Of a stretch of 64,000 nt of DNA, positions 13,892 through 25,800 are shown in pieces; position 1 is the first letter of the stretch; every line of letters begins with the position of its first letter. The notes below the pieces were generated by a model. That model ran no database searches, was not told where the DNA came from, and saw nothing but the letters and a program-made list of their open reading frames with translations. The stretch is from positions 11,802,026 through 11,866,025 of the forward strand of contig VZDJ01000594.1 of assembly GCA_008694505.1 (NCBI GenBank). The letters are read 5' to 3'. Origin of the DNA: Cyanoderma ruficeps (lineage: Eukaryota; Chordata; Aves; Passeriformes; Timaliidae). A program made the translations under genes and the position numbers.

Positions 13892-16800
13892 ACATTTCAG
13901 AGGACATCTGAACATTAGTTTTTGAAGTTAAAAAGAAGCAGAAGATTGTGGCAGGTGAAAATTCAAATGGTGGAATATTGATAGAGAGTGTTAATTAACA
14001 CAGGGTGTTTATTTGTGCTACATAGTGCATGTAATCAGTTACACTTACTAAATGAGGATTTGATTGCCCACAGTTCCAAAGCATAACAGCACTTTCACAT
14101 AATAAAGACGGGACTCTGTCCATTTGTATTTGTTAAATACAAGCAGAATGGCCTCTGGGAGGAGCACAAAACAGCACCAGAATAGAAATAACAAATTTAA
14201 ATATTTGTAGAAATGCTACAACATCCTTTATGTCTGGATCTCAGGAAAGAAGAGTGTTGGTTTTTTCTTAGTGGGGTGAGAAAATTCTTTAATGTGATGT
14301 AGTCCATTGCATCTAATTTTAGCCACAGAATGAATCATTTTCTGGAAACCTCTATCGCCTCCTCTGACTCCAGAGGGTATGCAGAAGACTAGGATAGATT
14401 ATGTGACTAATATTTCAAACACAAAATTTGCATAAAATGACACAAATCCCTTATCTCTATAAAGTTTCTTCAATAGGCTGCCTCACTGTAGAGTCTAATT
14501 AGGAAATTTAATTTGGGTGATGTAGAGGAAGAGTCCATATATGAATATTTATAAGAAGCCTTCAGTAATCAGAAAAATCTTTCAGCATGTTTTCAACTTG
14601 TAACAAGACCTAATCATGTGCTTAAAATTAAGAGAAATCTTTGTGTTTTCTTAAATCATGGTAGCCATAAGGGCATTCTTCAGTGCTTCCCCAATAGAAG
14701 TTTGAGTTCCAGAGATGAATCAGCAGGGTAGCACTCTGCTACACAGCATTACTCCAGCTCTTACTTCAATGTTTGAAAAAAACTGACAAGATCCAGGGAT
14801 CCTAAAGATTTCTGAACTAAGCTTTCTCTCAAAACTTCCTGATATAAACCAATTCCATTCCTGAACTCTCCCTGTAACATTTTTTCAGCCTGACTTCACA
14901 AGAGAGAATTCATATTTATCTGCCTCATAGAGAAAAGATATGTTTAGATTATTCAGATATTTTCCCTGTAGTTATGTTTATTGTTCTGAATTATAACTTC
15001 CTGGGCAGCTCTTTGATTTAAAAAGGAAGAAAACTATTTCCAAATAAAACACTGGGTATTTCATAGTACTCAGTTGAGTTTGCTTGTAGCTCCTTCAAGA
15101 AAGGAATAATCTCTATACACTCTCTTTCCAGCATCTCACCTTTTCCTTGTAGCTTAATGCCTACCATGTCTAACAGGAGCACAAGGACAATGAAAAAGTA
15201 GATCTGCCTGAGTGTTGCCAAATTGACGGATGAAATCTTCAACCACATTCATGCATGTCATTTAAACAAGGTTCGAGGAAGTCCATGACGTTGTACCCAG
15301 AGGGAAACATTTGGACTCTGCATTAAACAAGAACAAAACTCATTATGCAATTTCCCCAGTAAAAGCATTCACTGTGTGTCCCAGTGCCCAAGTCGCTGTG
15401 AGCCGGAGCTGTGGCGGTTGGGCTTGTTGCCGTCCCAGCATGTGCAGTTTGAGAGTTCCTAGCCTTGTTTTGTTTCTTGCAGCTGTGTATTCTCCAGCTG
15501 AACATCAAAAATCTTGAACTAGTGCCAATCAGATACAGCTGAATTGCCTGTACTGCAGTAAGAAAAATTATCAGCATGCAATTTATTATTAGAATAGACC
15601 ATTCTAAATTTTTACTTCCATCACAGCAGGCTATATCCATTTTTGTATAAAAAACTCACTCAGCACAAATAAAAGGAATAGCAGATTAGCTGGCTTTAAA
15701 ACCATATCCTATTTTCAGCTGGACTCACTGGAGAGTGGACCTCAAGGATAGCCATGTCCAGGGCATTTAGTTGCACTTAGGGAACTCTTTCTCTCCCACA
15801 CCCTGTGTAAAACCAATAAAACAAACTTCTGAGGCTTAGGAACCTCACTTCAGTGAGATTAATATTTCATTATTTGAGAGAATTACAACCACCCATTTAG
15901 CAGGAGTAAGCAGAAAACAAAAAATTATTTCTACTGTAGCTGTGAGTTTACCCCAGGGCTCCCCTGGATCCTATACCTATGGTGTTTTATGAGTTGTTTA
16001 AAATAAAGTTTAAAAGAAAACAAAACAAACAAAAAACAGCCACCACAAAAAAAAAAAAAAGGAAAAAAAATCCAAACCAACACTATCAACATAAAAGTAT
16101 TGGTGCTCTGCATGCAGGGTATGGCAACCACTTGCCACTTTGGGAATTATCTCCAAGAGCCCAAGGATTTGCAAGTGTTACAGTCGGGAATCAGAGGAGA
16201 ACACACCCTGAGGGACCTTGGGAGGACTAAGGTCTGTTCTAATCTCTTGTAATCCCTTTCTTCCCCCCACAGTGCCATGTTGTTTGTGGGAGTCTAACAA
16301 ACTCCATTAGGATTGCTGACTGCCTCTTTTAGTTACTTAACTAATCACTTAACAAAGGAAGCAAGCCAAGTCAGTAAATACAAATGTCCTCATGATAGTT
16401 CAAACAATTTGCAGAAAAAAAGAAAAAAATTATTGAAGTTTAAGGTTCTTTTAAAATAAAACCAACTCAAGTCACATTACTTATGAGAAAAATAAAGTTC
16501 AAGCCTCCCTTGGGCTAAAAATCTTGAGGAGTTATTTTTAAAACACTGATAGGAGCAGTGCTAAACAACAAAGTCTTGGGGACATCACACACATCCTTAT
16601 GGAGCCATAGTTTCATTCAGTGTAACTGTGACTTTACCACATCCACATGCCAGCTTTGTTCTCAGATAGTGGGTTGAAACACTAAACTTCACTGTAGTAT
16701 CTCTGAAGAGAAGGGAAGCACAAGATTTTTGCTCTTGCACTTATAGAAGAGAGTAATCTTAAACTGATGTCTTTTTCTCTGGAGAGAACAGTACCTGCAA

Positions 16801-17302
16801 GCTAAAAGAGCAAATGCCTCAGTGTTATTATATTTTAGGAAATATCATCAGCCAATCTGGCTGAGTCTGTTTGGCTAAGTGCTGCTGCAAGGTGGGAAGC
16901 AGACTCAGCAATCGCTTTTAAGCCCACAAACTTATCCAACACCTTTGTTGGATGCAACCCAGCTACTGCTTTGGCCAAAGCATTCACACTGTGATTAGAA
17001 AGATCTCTGCTTTGGATGTATCACCTCGGTGCCTGATACATTCAGGCCTACAAAAGGGTAGAAAAGAGGCTAAGGCCCTTGCTAAAGTACAGGAGATCCA
17101 GTTTCCCAGAGAGCTCAGGCTGAGACAAGCCCATCATTATGTTACACAACGACAGGCCAGATTCTGTACTAGCAACCTTTGAGAGGATTTTCACCTGCAC
17201 TTAAATAGCCACAAGAGCAAAATTTAACACTTAGGTAACAAAACAGCAGGCTCCACAATCATCAGAACTCCTGACTTTCAATTTTCTGGCCACTTCAGGG
17301 TT
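13892..17302. other. Non-coding stretch, nothing recognised
   Basis: AT-rich, with an A-rich tract at 16018-16070 and only short unrecognised open frames. No transposon or RNA gene identified. Confidence 0.65.
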
Positions 17303-17757
17303 ATCACAGAATCACAGAGTGTGCTGAGTTGGAAGGATCACCAAGGCCAACTCCTGCACATCACCATCCCCAAGAGTCACACCATGTGCCCGAGAGCATT
17401 GTCCAAATGCTTCTTGAACTCTGTCAGGCTTGGTGCTATGATTGCTTTCCTGGGGAGCCTGTTCCAGTGCCCAGCCACCCTCTGGGTGAAGAAATTTTCT
17501 TTAATATCCAACCTAAACCTCCCCTGACACAACTTCAGACCATTCCCTTGGGTTCTGTCACAGGTCACTACCAAACGATCAGTGCCTGCCCCGCCTTGTC
17601 CCCTCATGAGGAAGTCATGACTGCAGTGAGGCCTCCTCTCGGCCTCCTCCTCTACAGGCTGAACAGACCAAGTGACCTCGGTCACTCCTCACACAACTTC
17701 CCTTCAAGGCCCTTCACCATCTTTCCTTGCTGCTCTCCTTTGGACACTCTCTAACAT
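17303..17757 (-). mobile_element. CR1 LINE, 3' fragment with remnant of ORF2
   Basis: Antisense copy starting with inverted octamers 'atcacagaatcacagag' on the + strand and running through the 'ctggggagcctgttccagtg' block to 'ctttggacactctctaa'. On the minus strand a 102-codon open frame (17377-17685) still reads like the C-terminal end of CR1 ORF2, with F-R-L-D-I-K-E-N-F-F and H-W-N-R-L-P-R and a K-K-H-L-D motif. This is the tail past the reverse transcriptase; endonuclease and RT domains are absent, so the copy is dead. Confidence 0.95.
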
Positions 17758-20700
17758 GCAGCAACTAAAAAACTCAGCTTACTGAAATTATGCAAGAGTA
17801 ACACAGTTACCCATCTATGTAAGGAAGAGTAAAGGTTTTCAGTCAGACTGAAGATCCAGCTACACCAGATCTTCCAGAAATTATGACTTCCTGTGTTTAA
17901 TTCTGCTTTATGGGAGCAAGTCTTCCCTTTTGTTTTAAATTGCAGAATGATTCACTTTATTTAACATTCTGTTCTTTTGTTATGAGAAATCTATGTGCTG
18001 AAGCCTGCTCTGATTTCTTGAACTCAGCAAGAGCTGATAGTATGATTCACCCTCTCCACATCTGCCCAGATGACATTACCACGGTTCCAAATATGCACTA
18101 TCAAACTGCATGTCAACATCCTGTTGACTGGTCTAGCGTGTGAACAGATGTGCTTTCCAGTGGTCTTGGAAATTAGACTGGAGAGGAGGCAGTGGCTCTA
18201 AGACATTCTGTCTGATCTTTGGACACGACGACACCATAGAGTTACAGAGACTCTGCACCACTGTCCACTGAACTCTTACCCTTACACATCTTCCCTCCAT
18301 GGTGTCATTAAATAATCACAGTTCTTGGAAAGCCAAGCAACAGACTCCAGGGCAGATGTAGACCCTCCTTATATTTCCATTTCACAGAGAAATGGCACAT
18401 TTTGAGAAGTATTTGTGTTGTAGTGACACTGGAGACTCCCCTGAGTCCAGACACAAATGGAAAGAAGTTTGGGCCAAATAAAATAGCAGATTAAGTGGGG
18501 ACCTTAAACACAAACAGGCACACTACATCCTTTAACTTCAAATAATTGTGCAATAAGGCAAAGAAGGGGATATACGTGTTCCAGGGATAAGAATATATTC
18601 CAAAGGTTCAAGCAGAAGTCAGAGGAGTGGTAAAAATAAAGACAAATGCCTGGGATGCAAAGTAGGAAGGAGAGTTGATCTTTTATCTCCAGGGTAAACT
18701 CTTCTCTTTTGGCCTTGTATGAAGGTCAAGAACTTGTTGAGTGTTATGAATGCAGACAAAAAATTCTTCCTCTGTGTTCCAAGGATTTCACAATCTTGTT
18801 GCGCTTAAAGTCGCAGGCTGCATAGGCACCACATAAAATATGAGTCATATCACCATCACAGTCCATCCTGGGTAATAAGTCCATACTGATCCCTTTCTCA
18901 TCACAAAGGTTTCATTCTCCATGACTTTACACCAGATCTGAGATGGTCCACACGGTCTATGGCAAATATTCCTTGCCCTTTCAGCACAAAAATAAATGGA
19001 AAACAAAAAGCAAACAAGTCAGGAGGGAGAACCCACCACACAAGGGAACAAATAAATAAACTGTAATTCCTTACAGAGATGGAGAGGAAGATTATCAGTA
19101 GAAAGTAGTATTTAATGGGATGTCCAGAGCCAAATGCTTTCCTATGAAGAATTCCTCGTTCAGGATTCAGCCTAGCAGTTAAATATCTGCTTGTGCTTGA
19201 CCTGCACAAAGTCTTCAAAATCTGGGATTCCACCCAACCTCACACAGCTCAGCAGCCTGGCATGTTTAAGACAGCCTGGAGTGTGTAGCCAGCAAAGGAG
19301 AGGAGAAAGCCAGCAGCACCTCTCCCGCCAGCTGGCCAGGTGACCATGGCACGCAGCCCAGTGGGACACTGAGCCACTGGTTTATCTGAATGTGCCCACC
19401 ACTGCTGTCACAAGGCCCATCTTGAACTCACAGCCAGGCACAGCTGCTGCTACATCTTCTCCTCAAATGTCCAGATGATGCATCCAAACATCTTCTCTGA
19501 AGCCTGCAGTGTGGGCAGTGAAGGACATCATTGATAGCTTTCCACTCAGCCTCTTTCAGTCTTGCCATTGCCTTTATAGGATGAAATTACAGATTTTGTA
19601 TTATGTTTTGCCATGAAAATCCATCAGAGGGAGGGATTTCTAGTGTGATGTCCTGTTGTTGTAAAGCATAACTTCCTGAAGAGAGCCTCTTTCCTTTGTT
19701 TTATTTATTTATTTTCCTCTGAGCCCAGCCTAAACTCTCCCTTCCTGTTGGGAACAACAGCCGCAGCATGCAGCATCAGCTTGCCAAGCCTGAATGACTG
19801 TGAAATATCATTTATCTTGGAGCAAGATAGCATCAAAGAGAATAACCATGTGGGCCTGACCATGCATTCATTACATAGCTGTGCTTAGGAGGAGTCGGAT
19901 AAATTGCAGTATCAGAGGCAAAAGAGGTCCCACTTCTGAGCTAACAGTCTTGGACCTGAAAGCACTGTCACATCTGAAAGCACTACTGAGAAAAAAAAGG
20001 AATTTTCTTTTCCTTACTCAGAAAAAGACTCTTTCAAAGGCTGGAGATGCAAAAGTATTTACCAGGGCAGGTAAAGCAATACTTTTTCTATAGGTTAATG
20101 GGAACACCACAGCCTCAAGATCAAGTAATTGGCTGATGAAAACTACAGAGCTGACACACACATTTCCTAGCATACCTATGTTATCCCACAGAATTCTGGT
20201 TTATTCTGGTGAATTCTGTATTAGATAAAAATTACTTTTAAATATCCTTCTGTTATCTTCTCCCTTCTGGGGAGTTTTCATTTTTTGCTAAAAAACTCTG
20301 CTATTTAAAGATTAGGACAGAGTTCAGTCAAATTGAAAATTAATGATTAATCACACATTTTCCCCATCAGCACTCCACTCCCATCTTTTGTTCTGGGTTC
20401 CTTTGGTGCCTTCTGTCCCTCACGGCTGAGAGCATTGAGATGCTTTTTGTTCAGTGCCCAGTCTCAGGCTCCCCTGGAAGCATGCTGGGCTACGTGGTGC
20501 TTCCCTTGTCAACATCACATATTTTCCATTAATGATGAGTGGAAAAGGTCAGGCAGGTCTCTTTAACAGTCTGTTTGAGAGCAAATAGCCTTGGGAAATG
20601 GCTCGCTGATTTCTGGGAACCCCAATCTATTCAATGAACAAAGAAAGAAGTCCCAAGAAAAGTGAAGATAACAACAGGGGACTTTCCCATGTGAGTTTGG

Positions 20701-20993
20701 ATCTGCCAGAATCCTCCTACATTAACTTGGGTATAACTCTTCCAGTGATTTTGGTTGTAGACAGAGCAGTTTTAATAAGAACACAGACAGATGCAGGAAG
20801 TGTTGCACAGACACAGAGGGGTTAAGCATCAGGACCTAATCATCCATGCCATTTTGAGTAGTTTGCCACAAAATTCCTGATATGGTCCAGACCACTGGCT
20901 CTAACATGATAAAGCCGTCACTACCACATCCTTCACATCGCCTGCAGCAGCTAGAGAATCTTTTCTCAGTAGAAGTTCTGAAAATTCTTAGGG
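17758..20993. other. Non-coding stretch, nothing recognised
   Basis: Short unrecognised frames only, including a 110-codon minus-strand frame at 18901-19233 without known motifs. No repeats identified. Confidence 0.65.
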
Positions 20994-21105
20994 ATCACAG
21001 AATCACAGAATCTTACAATGGTTTGGGTTGGATCATCTAGTTACAACCCTCCTGACATCTTACTCTAGACCAGGTTGTTCAAAGGCCTCCCAACTTGTCC
21101 TTGAT
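20994..21105 (-). mobile_element. CR1 LINE 3'-end fragment
   Basis: The + strand shows 'atcacagaatcacagaatc', then 'ggtttgggttggatcatctag' and the 'accaggttgttcaaaggcc' block. About 110 bp, diverged, with a small deletion after 'gggttgg' compared with the usual pattern. Confidence 0.85.
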
Positions 21106-22579
21106 CTTAATGTTGAAAGATTTAAATGTAAAAACTTCACATGACAACAATTCTCATGCCTCAGAAGAGAAAGCGGCAATTTTACCTGTGCACATTGTGT
21201 TTCTTACACAGAAGAAGCAGTAACCAAAAACATGCCCGTCAGTATTTTCATAGAGAAGCTATCAGGTGTAAATGAATGTCACGCTTTAGAGCTGAAGCCA
21301 GTGCAGGAACAGTCAGCAGTTTTTCCTATTATTTCCCTGTCTTTGTTTTGTGCCTTGCTTTGCTCTATCACTCAGTGTTCCAGAGCTCTCTACCACAAGC
21401 CCAGAGTGTGGAAATGCTGACTGAAGTCGTTTACTGCATCCGTGTGCACAAACAAGCTGTTAGTTGCTGTTGGCATGCAAATAAGTCACAGTTCTTTCCA
21501 TCCTATAGCTGTTAAATAAATACTGTGAGCCAAGTTCATGGCACTGAATTCTTGTAGGAGGTCACTGAGATGATTTCACAGAAATATCCTGTGACAGTTT
21601 TGCAAAACAGGATGGTCCCAGCCTGAATTTCATTACTCTGTTTTTTTCCACTTCCATCCTGATGGTTACTGTGTTTCTGCTGTCACAGGCAGGCTGTTAA
21701 TTCATCCCCACTCCATAACAGACACCAGAAAAATGGAAACTTTGTCCACTCTTCTTGGTGTTTAAGGCATATGCATTAAAAATCTGGTAAAACCTAGAAG
21801 TGCTAGTCCATGTCAGCTCCATACAGTCTGTGTATGGACAATTACAGTGACTACATGCCACTGACTGCAGCACAGCGTGCAGACAGCCAAACAGATAGCT
21901 TTAAATGGCAGCTATATAAACAAGGCAGCTGGCACCCTAGTCCAGGCTGAAAAACTTGCAGCGGAGTATGCAAATTAGCCTCTGCAGTCCAATAAACACA
22001 TTTTATTTATAAATAACACCTGCCTGTACATTAAAATTAAAGTACCAAGACTAGGGAGAAACCAGGTGTCTCATCTTTATTCCACCGATGGCAAACTGGG
22101 GCAGAGATTAAAAGTTTTGCCAAAGGTGCCATAGGAAGCCTGTGTTAGAGCCAGGACTGCAGTTATTTGTGCCTCAGCCTGTGCTGTAGCCAGAGGTTCC
22201 TCCTTGTTTTGAGCACAGTGTAGATTCATGGTATGTGCTGATGTAACTACTTTGACTCAGTAAATGCCATCCTGAATCTTCACCTGTTGAAAGGACAGAA
22301 TCAGTCAGACTGTGAGTGTTAAAGGGGGATGATGAGCAATGAATATTCAAAGTCCTACTTTCAATCTTACCTAGTAATGGTAGACATTTTAGAAAAGAGA
22401 GTCAGCAGCAAGTTTTGCACTTAAATAACATCAACAGAAGTGGATAGGGGTTTGGGAAGTGGATTTAATAGGTACGTCTAGATTTGGCTAAGAATGAAAA
22501 GAGCATTTTCTTTCCACTGGTTGCTGGCTAATAAAAGCAAAGGGGTGGAATACATCCAACTTGCAAAACTTGAATACAG
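21106..22579. other. GYPC 5' flank
   Basis: No gene seen. It contains a good TATA-box match (TATATAAA, 21913-21920) and octamer motifs ATGCAAAT near 21474 and at 21968-21975. An upstream non-coding first exon for GYPC is possible but there is no direct sign of one. Confidence 0.5.
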
Positions 22580-22585
22580 TTACTG

Positions 22586-22611
22586 CTATCTGCAAATGGG
22601 TGCCCCTCCCC
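22586..22611. promoter_or_regulatory. Candidate erythroid promoter elements: GATA site plus CACC/KLF-like box
   Basis: CTATCT at 22586-22591 (AGATAG on the other strand, a WGATAR site) lies 11 bp from CCCCTCCCC at 22603-22611, about 210-235 bp upstream of the GYPC start codon. Pairing of GATA1 and KLF1/Sp sites is typical of erythroid promoters. I see no good TATA box within 150 bp of the ATG. The transcription start is not determined. These are short motifs that also occur by chance; the position is the main support. Confidence 0.3.
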
Positions 22612-22820
22612 GCTCATGTGAGCTACACAGGCAAAAGAGAATGACACATGTGCTGTTTCCTTTTCCAGTTGTAAAGGGGTCAGGAGCCAGGCAAGGAGAG
22701 CCCGAACAAGAGGAGCATTTTCCTGGGTTCTTCCAGCTGTTCTGCTCAATCCTGCCGTCAGTTCTGAGCAGGGAAGAGAGACTGTCAACACAAATAAGGC
22801 ATTTTTCAAAGGCGTAAATT

Positions 22821-22854
22821 ATGAGTTCCCAAAACAATGCGACATCTCAACCAC
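22821..22854 (+). CDS. GYPC: GYPC exon 1, coding part (N-terminus)
   Basis: Encodes [11 protein letters not shown] plus the first base of codon 12. The donor is CCAC|gtgagt, a strong consensus. The ATG has A at -3, and an in-frame TAA lies two codons upstream (22815-22817), so translation cannot begin further up in this frame. The piece ends in phase 1, which is exactly what exon 2 (48240) needs; the joined codon is CAT (His12). The content fits the family: human GYPC also begins with a very short exon carrying a single N-glycosylation sequon, here N6-A7-T8. This exon was found by frame and phase logic rather than by sequence identity, because glycophorin ectodomains diverge fast. An RNA read across 22854/48240 would settle it. 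Confidence 0.85.
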
Positions 22855-25800
22855 GTGAGTACCCTTACCCCCCTCCCCCCTTACAGTAAGAGTGGATTTA
22901 TCAGCCCGTCGCTTAAGGAAAAGATTGTCTAATGCAGCTTGTATGAAGGGAGAAAAAACAAAAAGGAATGCCTGAGACTAATCCTGAAGGGAAAAAAGTT
23001 GTGAAAAAGTTGTAATTCTTTGTGTTTGGTGTTTGTGTGTGTGTGTGNGTGTGTGTGTGTGCGTGTGTGAGAGAAGAAATGAAACAGGCTCTACAAACTC
23101 TGGCTCCCGAATAAGACCAAGCAAAGTTAGTAACGTTTCTGCCTAAACCCCAGCTTAGAAAAGTTTCATTTGAATGTTTTTCCCTCCCCCCGCCTTCAGG
23201 AATGAAGTTATAGAGCATTTTGAAAGCGTGCTGACGCTTTTCTAAGATAGTAATGGTGCTGCCCAACTTGCGTTTAGAGTCTCAAGCTGTCTGTGTGTAA
23301 CATGAGACTCAAGCCACAAACTGACAGTCTATATTTAAAGCCACAATGTGCTTCTACTCCTAGAAATTTAGAAACATGGGCTTAAGGACAAGCAATTTGG
23401 TTTTTCAGCAAGAGAGGGTAACAGGAGGGCAAGTCCTCTGCTTGCATAACTATGCATATTTCAGTAAATTTTAAAAGAGAGACTTTGGCCTGAAGAGTCA
23501 AGTGAGCAGAGAGGCTCAGCTGCAGTGTGGTAGTGTTAATTTTGGGACAGTATTAAAAAGAAAGGTGAAGAAAAGGGGGTGGATTATGATTTCATAAGCT
23601 GTGAAAAACTCGTGAATTTTTGGTACTGCAATATATCTTTTTTTTTTCTTATGTGATCTTATGTGATCTTTCTTGTTTCAATTGAAGAAAGTACTTTTGT
23701 TTTATTTTTAATAACTAAGCTGCCAAAGCAGAATTGTTTCTTATACCATGGTATCAGTAATGAAGGCAGAAAGTACAGACAGCATTGCTGGGAGCAGCCT
23801 CCAATTCAGGGTTTGATCCAGATACTGTGTAAGGGTATTTGTTCTGTATGGCTGTAGACACTGACAATATTTCTCAAGCTTTGAATGGGGCAGGCTGATT
23901 CAGCAGAAAAGACACAGCAAGCAGAATCTCTGGAATCCCAACCAGCAATTTCTAATTACTCTTCAATCTTTTTTGCAGGTTCTAACGAACAAGAAAGATT
24001 AGATGTTACCTTTATATTTTATTCTACTTTGTTCTGCAGTTTAGAATGTTACAGCTTGTTTTCTATTGCTTGTTCTCTGTTACAGCCAGGAAAGATACAG
24101 GCAGGCTAATTCAGCATTCTGAGAGCTTGGGTTTGTCAAAGCTTGTGTAAATTACTGCTATTGGTGCTCTCCAAGCATGTCCAGGAGGATGGTCATGACT
24201 CACTGAGGTTCTTCTTGTGTATTGTGAAAATATTAACAAGGGTCCAGATCCAATCTTGTATATTTAGTGACAGGCTTGGCCAAGTGACACATCCAGGACA
24301 AGCTCTACAGTCCTGAATACACTGCACACAACTTCTCTGGCAGACCCAGGTTGTCAGACCCCACAAAAGGCCCTAGGGGGAAACTGGATGAGGAGTTAGT
24401 GCCCCATGGGATCTTTTGTCTGCTTATTATAAGAAGATGCACCAGGTTCTCTTGGGTTTTTTCCAAAATGTGGATAGGAATTCTCAACTTGAACTATTTT
24501 AAGATTATATGATTGTCCCCATGAAAATAAATTGCTCGCAATCCAGCTAGAAGTATTCTGGCTGAAAAATAGTCACAATATATTGTCTTTGGTTGTGGGT
24601 TTTTTTTGGTTTTGTTTTGTTTTAATTAGATGGATCAAATTTATGGATTAGGAACAAAAGTTAGAGGGAAGTCTAATAATACCGTATCTCTGTATAATGC
24701 AAGTTTGGTGCATTGATAATGATTGAGGTTTTGAGGGAAGGTCTTTGGGAAAAGGGTCTTATTTCCTAGTAAAATTCCTGGTATTTTTGCAAGAAACAAG
24801 ACAAGAAACAATTGAAAGTTCAGTGTATTGACAGGCACTGAGCAGCATGGACAGCAGATGTTTGCCAGAGAGGCAGAATAATTGGGAAAACAAATTTGCT
24901 TCATAGCCACAGTGAAAATGTTTGAGATGGGTGTGAAAATAAATTTTAAAAAATCAAAAACTTTTGAGTATACTGATCATATTAATTCTTTGCTGAATAC
25001 CTGCAGGTGAGACTGCAGACCAGCTGCCAACTGATATAAACTGAACAGTGTTAAGTTACCTAATTGCTCATGTATTTTGCTTATCTCCTTGTCTTCACCC
25101 ACAGCTAATAAGGAATTTTTATTCATTCTATAAATGCAGTATGATCCTGTCAATCCAGCATGTTTCAGATTTTAAATATTCAACTCTGTGAATGCTGTAA
25201 ATCTATTCTGCCTCTATAATGGGGATGCCCCACCATCTCACCTTGGGCACTTCCCATGCCCAGCTCAGATATCCACCAGATATCTGAGTGCAGTCTCTGT
25301 ACAGACATGAGGGAAAGAATAATTCTGTGATGCATTTGCTTCCTGCTCAGATGAACAAGCAGTAGCTGCCTGACTTAACTATGAAACCTGAGGAACTCCA
25401 TAGGTTTGGCAATCTCAGTTCAGCTGGCAGCTTTTGCCCTCTTCCTTTTAGACTCCAGTGACCCTATTTTGAGTCAGTGGGACAGCTCAAATGAGGTGAA
25501 GGATTAGGACAATAAACGTCACCAAGTCAAAGATTCAACCTGGGGCGGCAGTGATCTGTGCAAAGCCATCTTTATGGGTCAAAGGTGTTCACCCCTTTGG
25601 GGTAGGTGCTCTGCAATTTACAGGATTTCATCTGTACCCAGCAGGCTGGGAATGATTATCTGGGGTCTCTTGTACTCCAAATGCCAGCTGTCAAAGGAGT
25701 TAGTGGTTAAAGAGAGCAGTTTGTGGAGGCTTCTCTTCCTCATCACCCATCAACAGATAAGGTCCTCTTCCTGGGGGATAGGGCAGCAGTGTTATGTGTG

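Noticed and set aside
17377..17685. 102-codon minus-strand frame as a host gene
   Set aside because: It is the C-terminal remnant of CR1 ORF2 within a LINE fragment.
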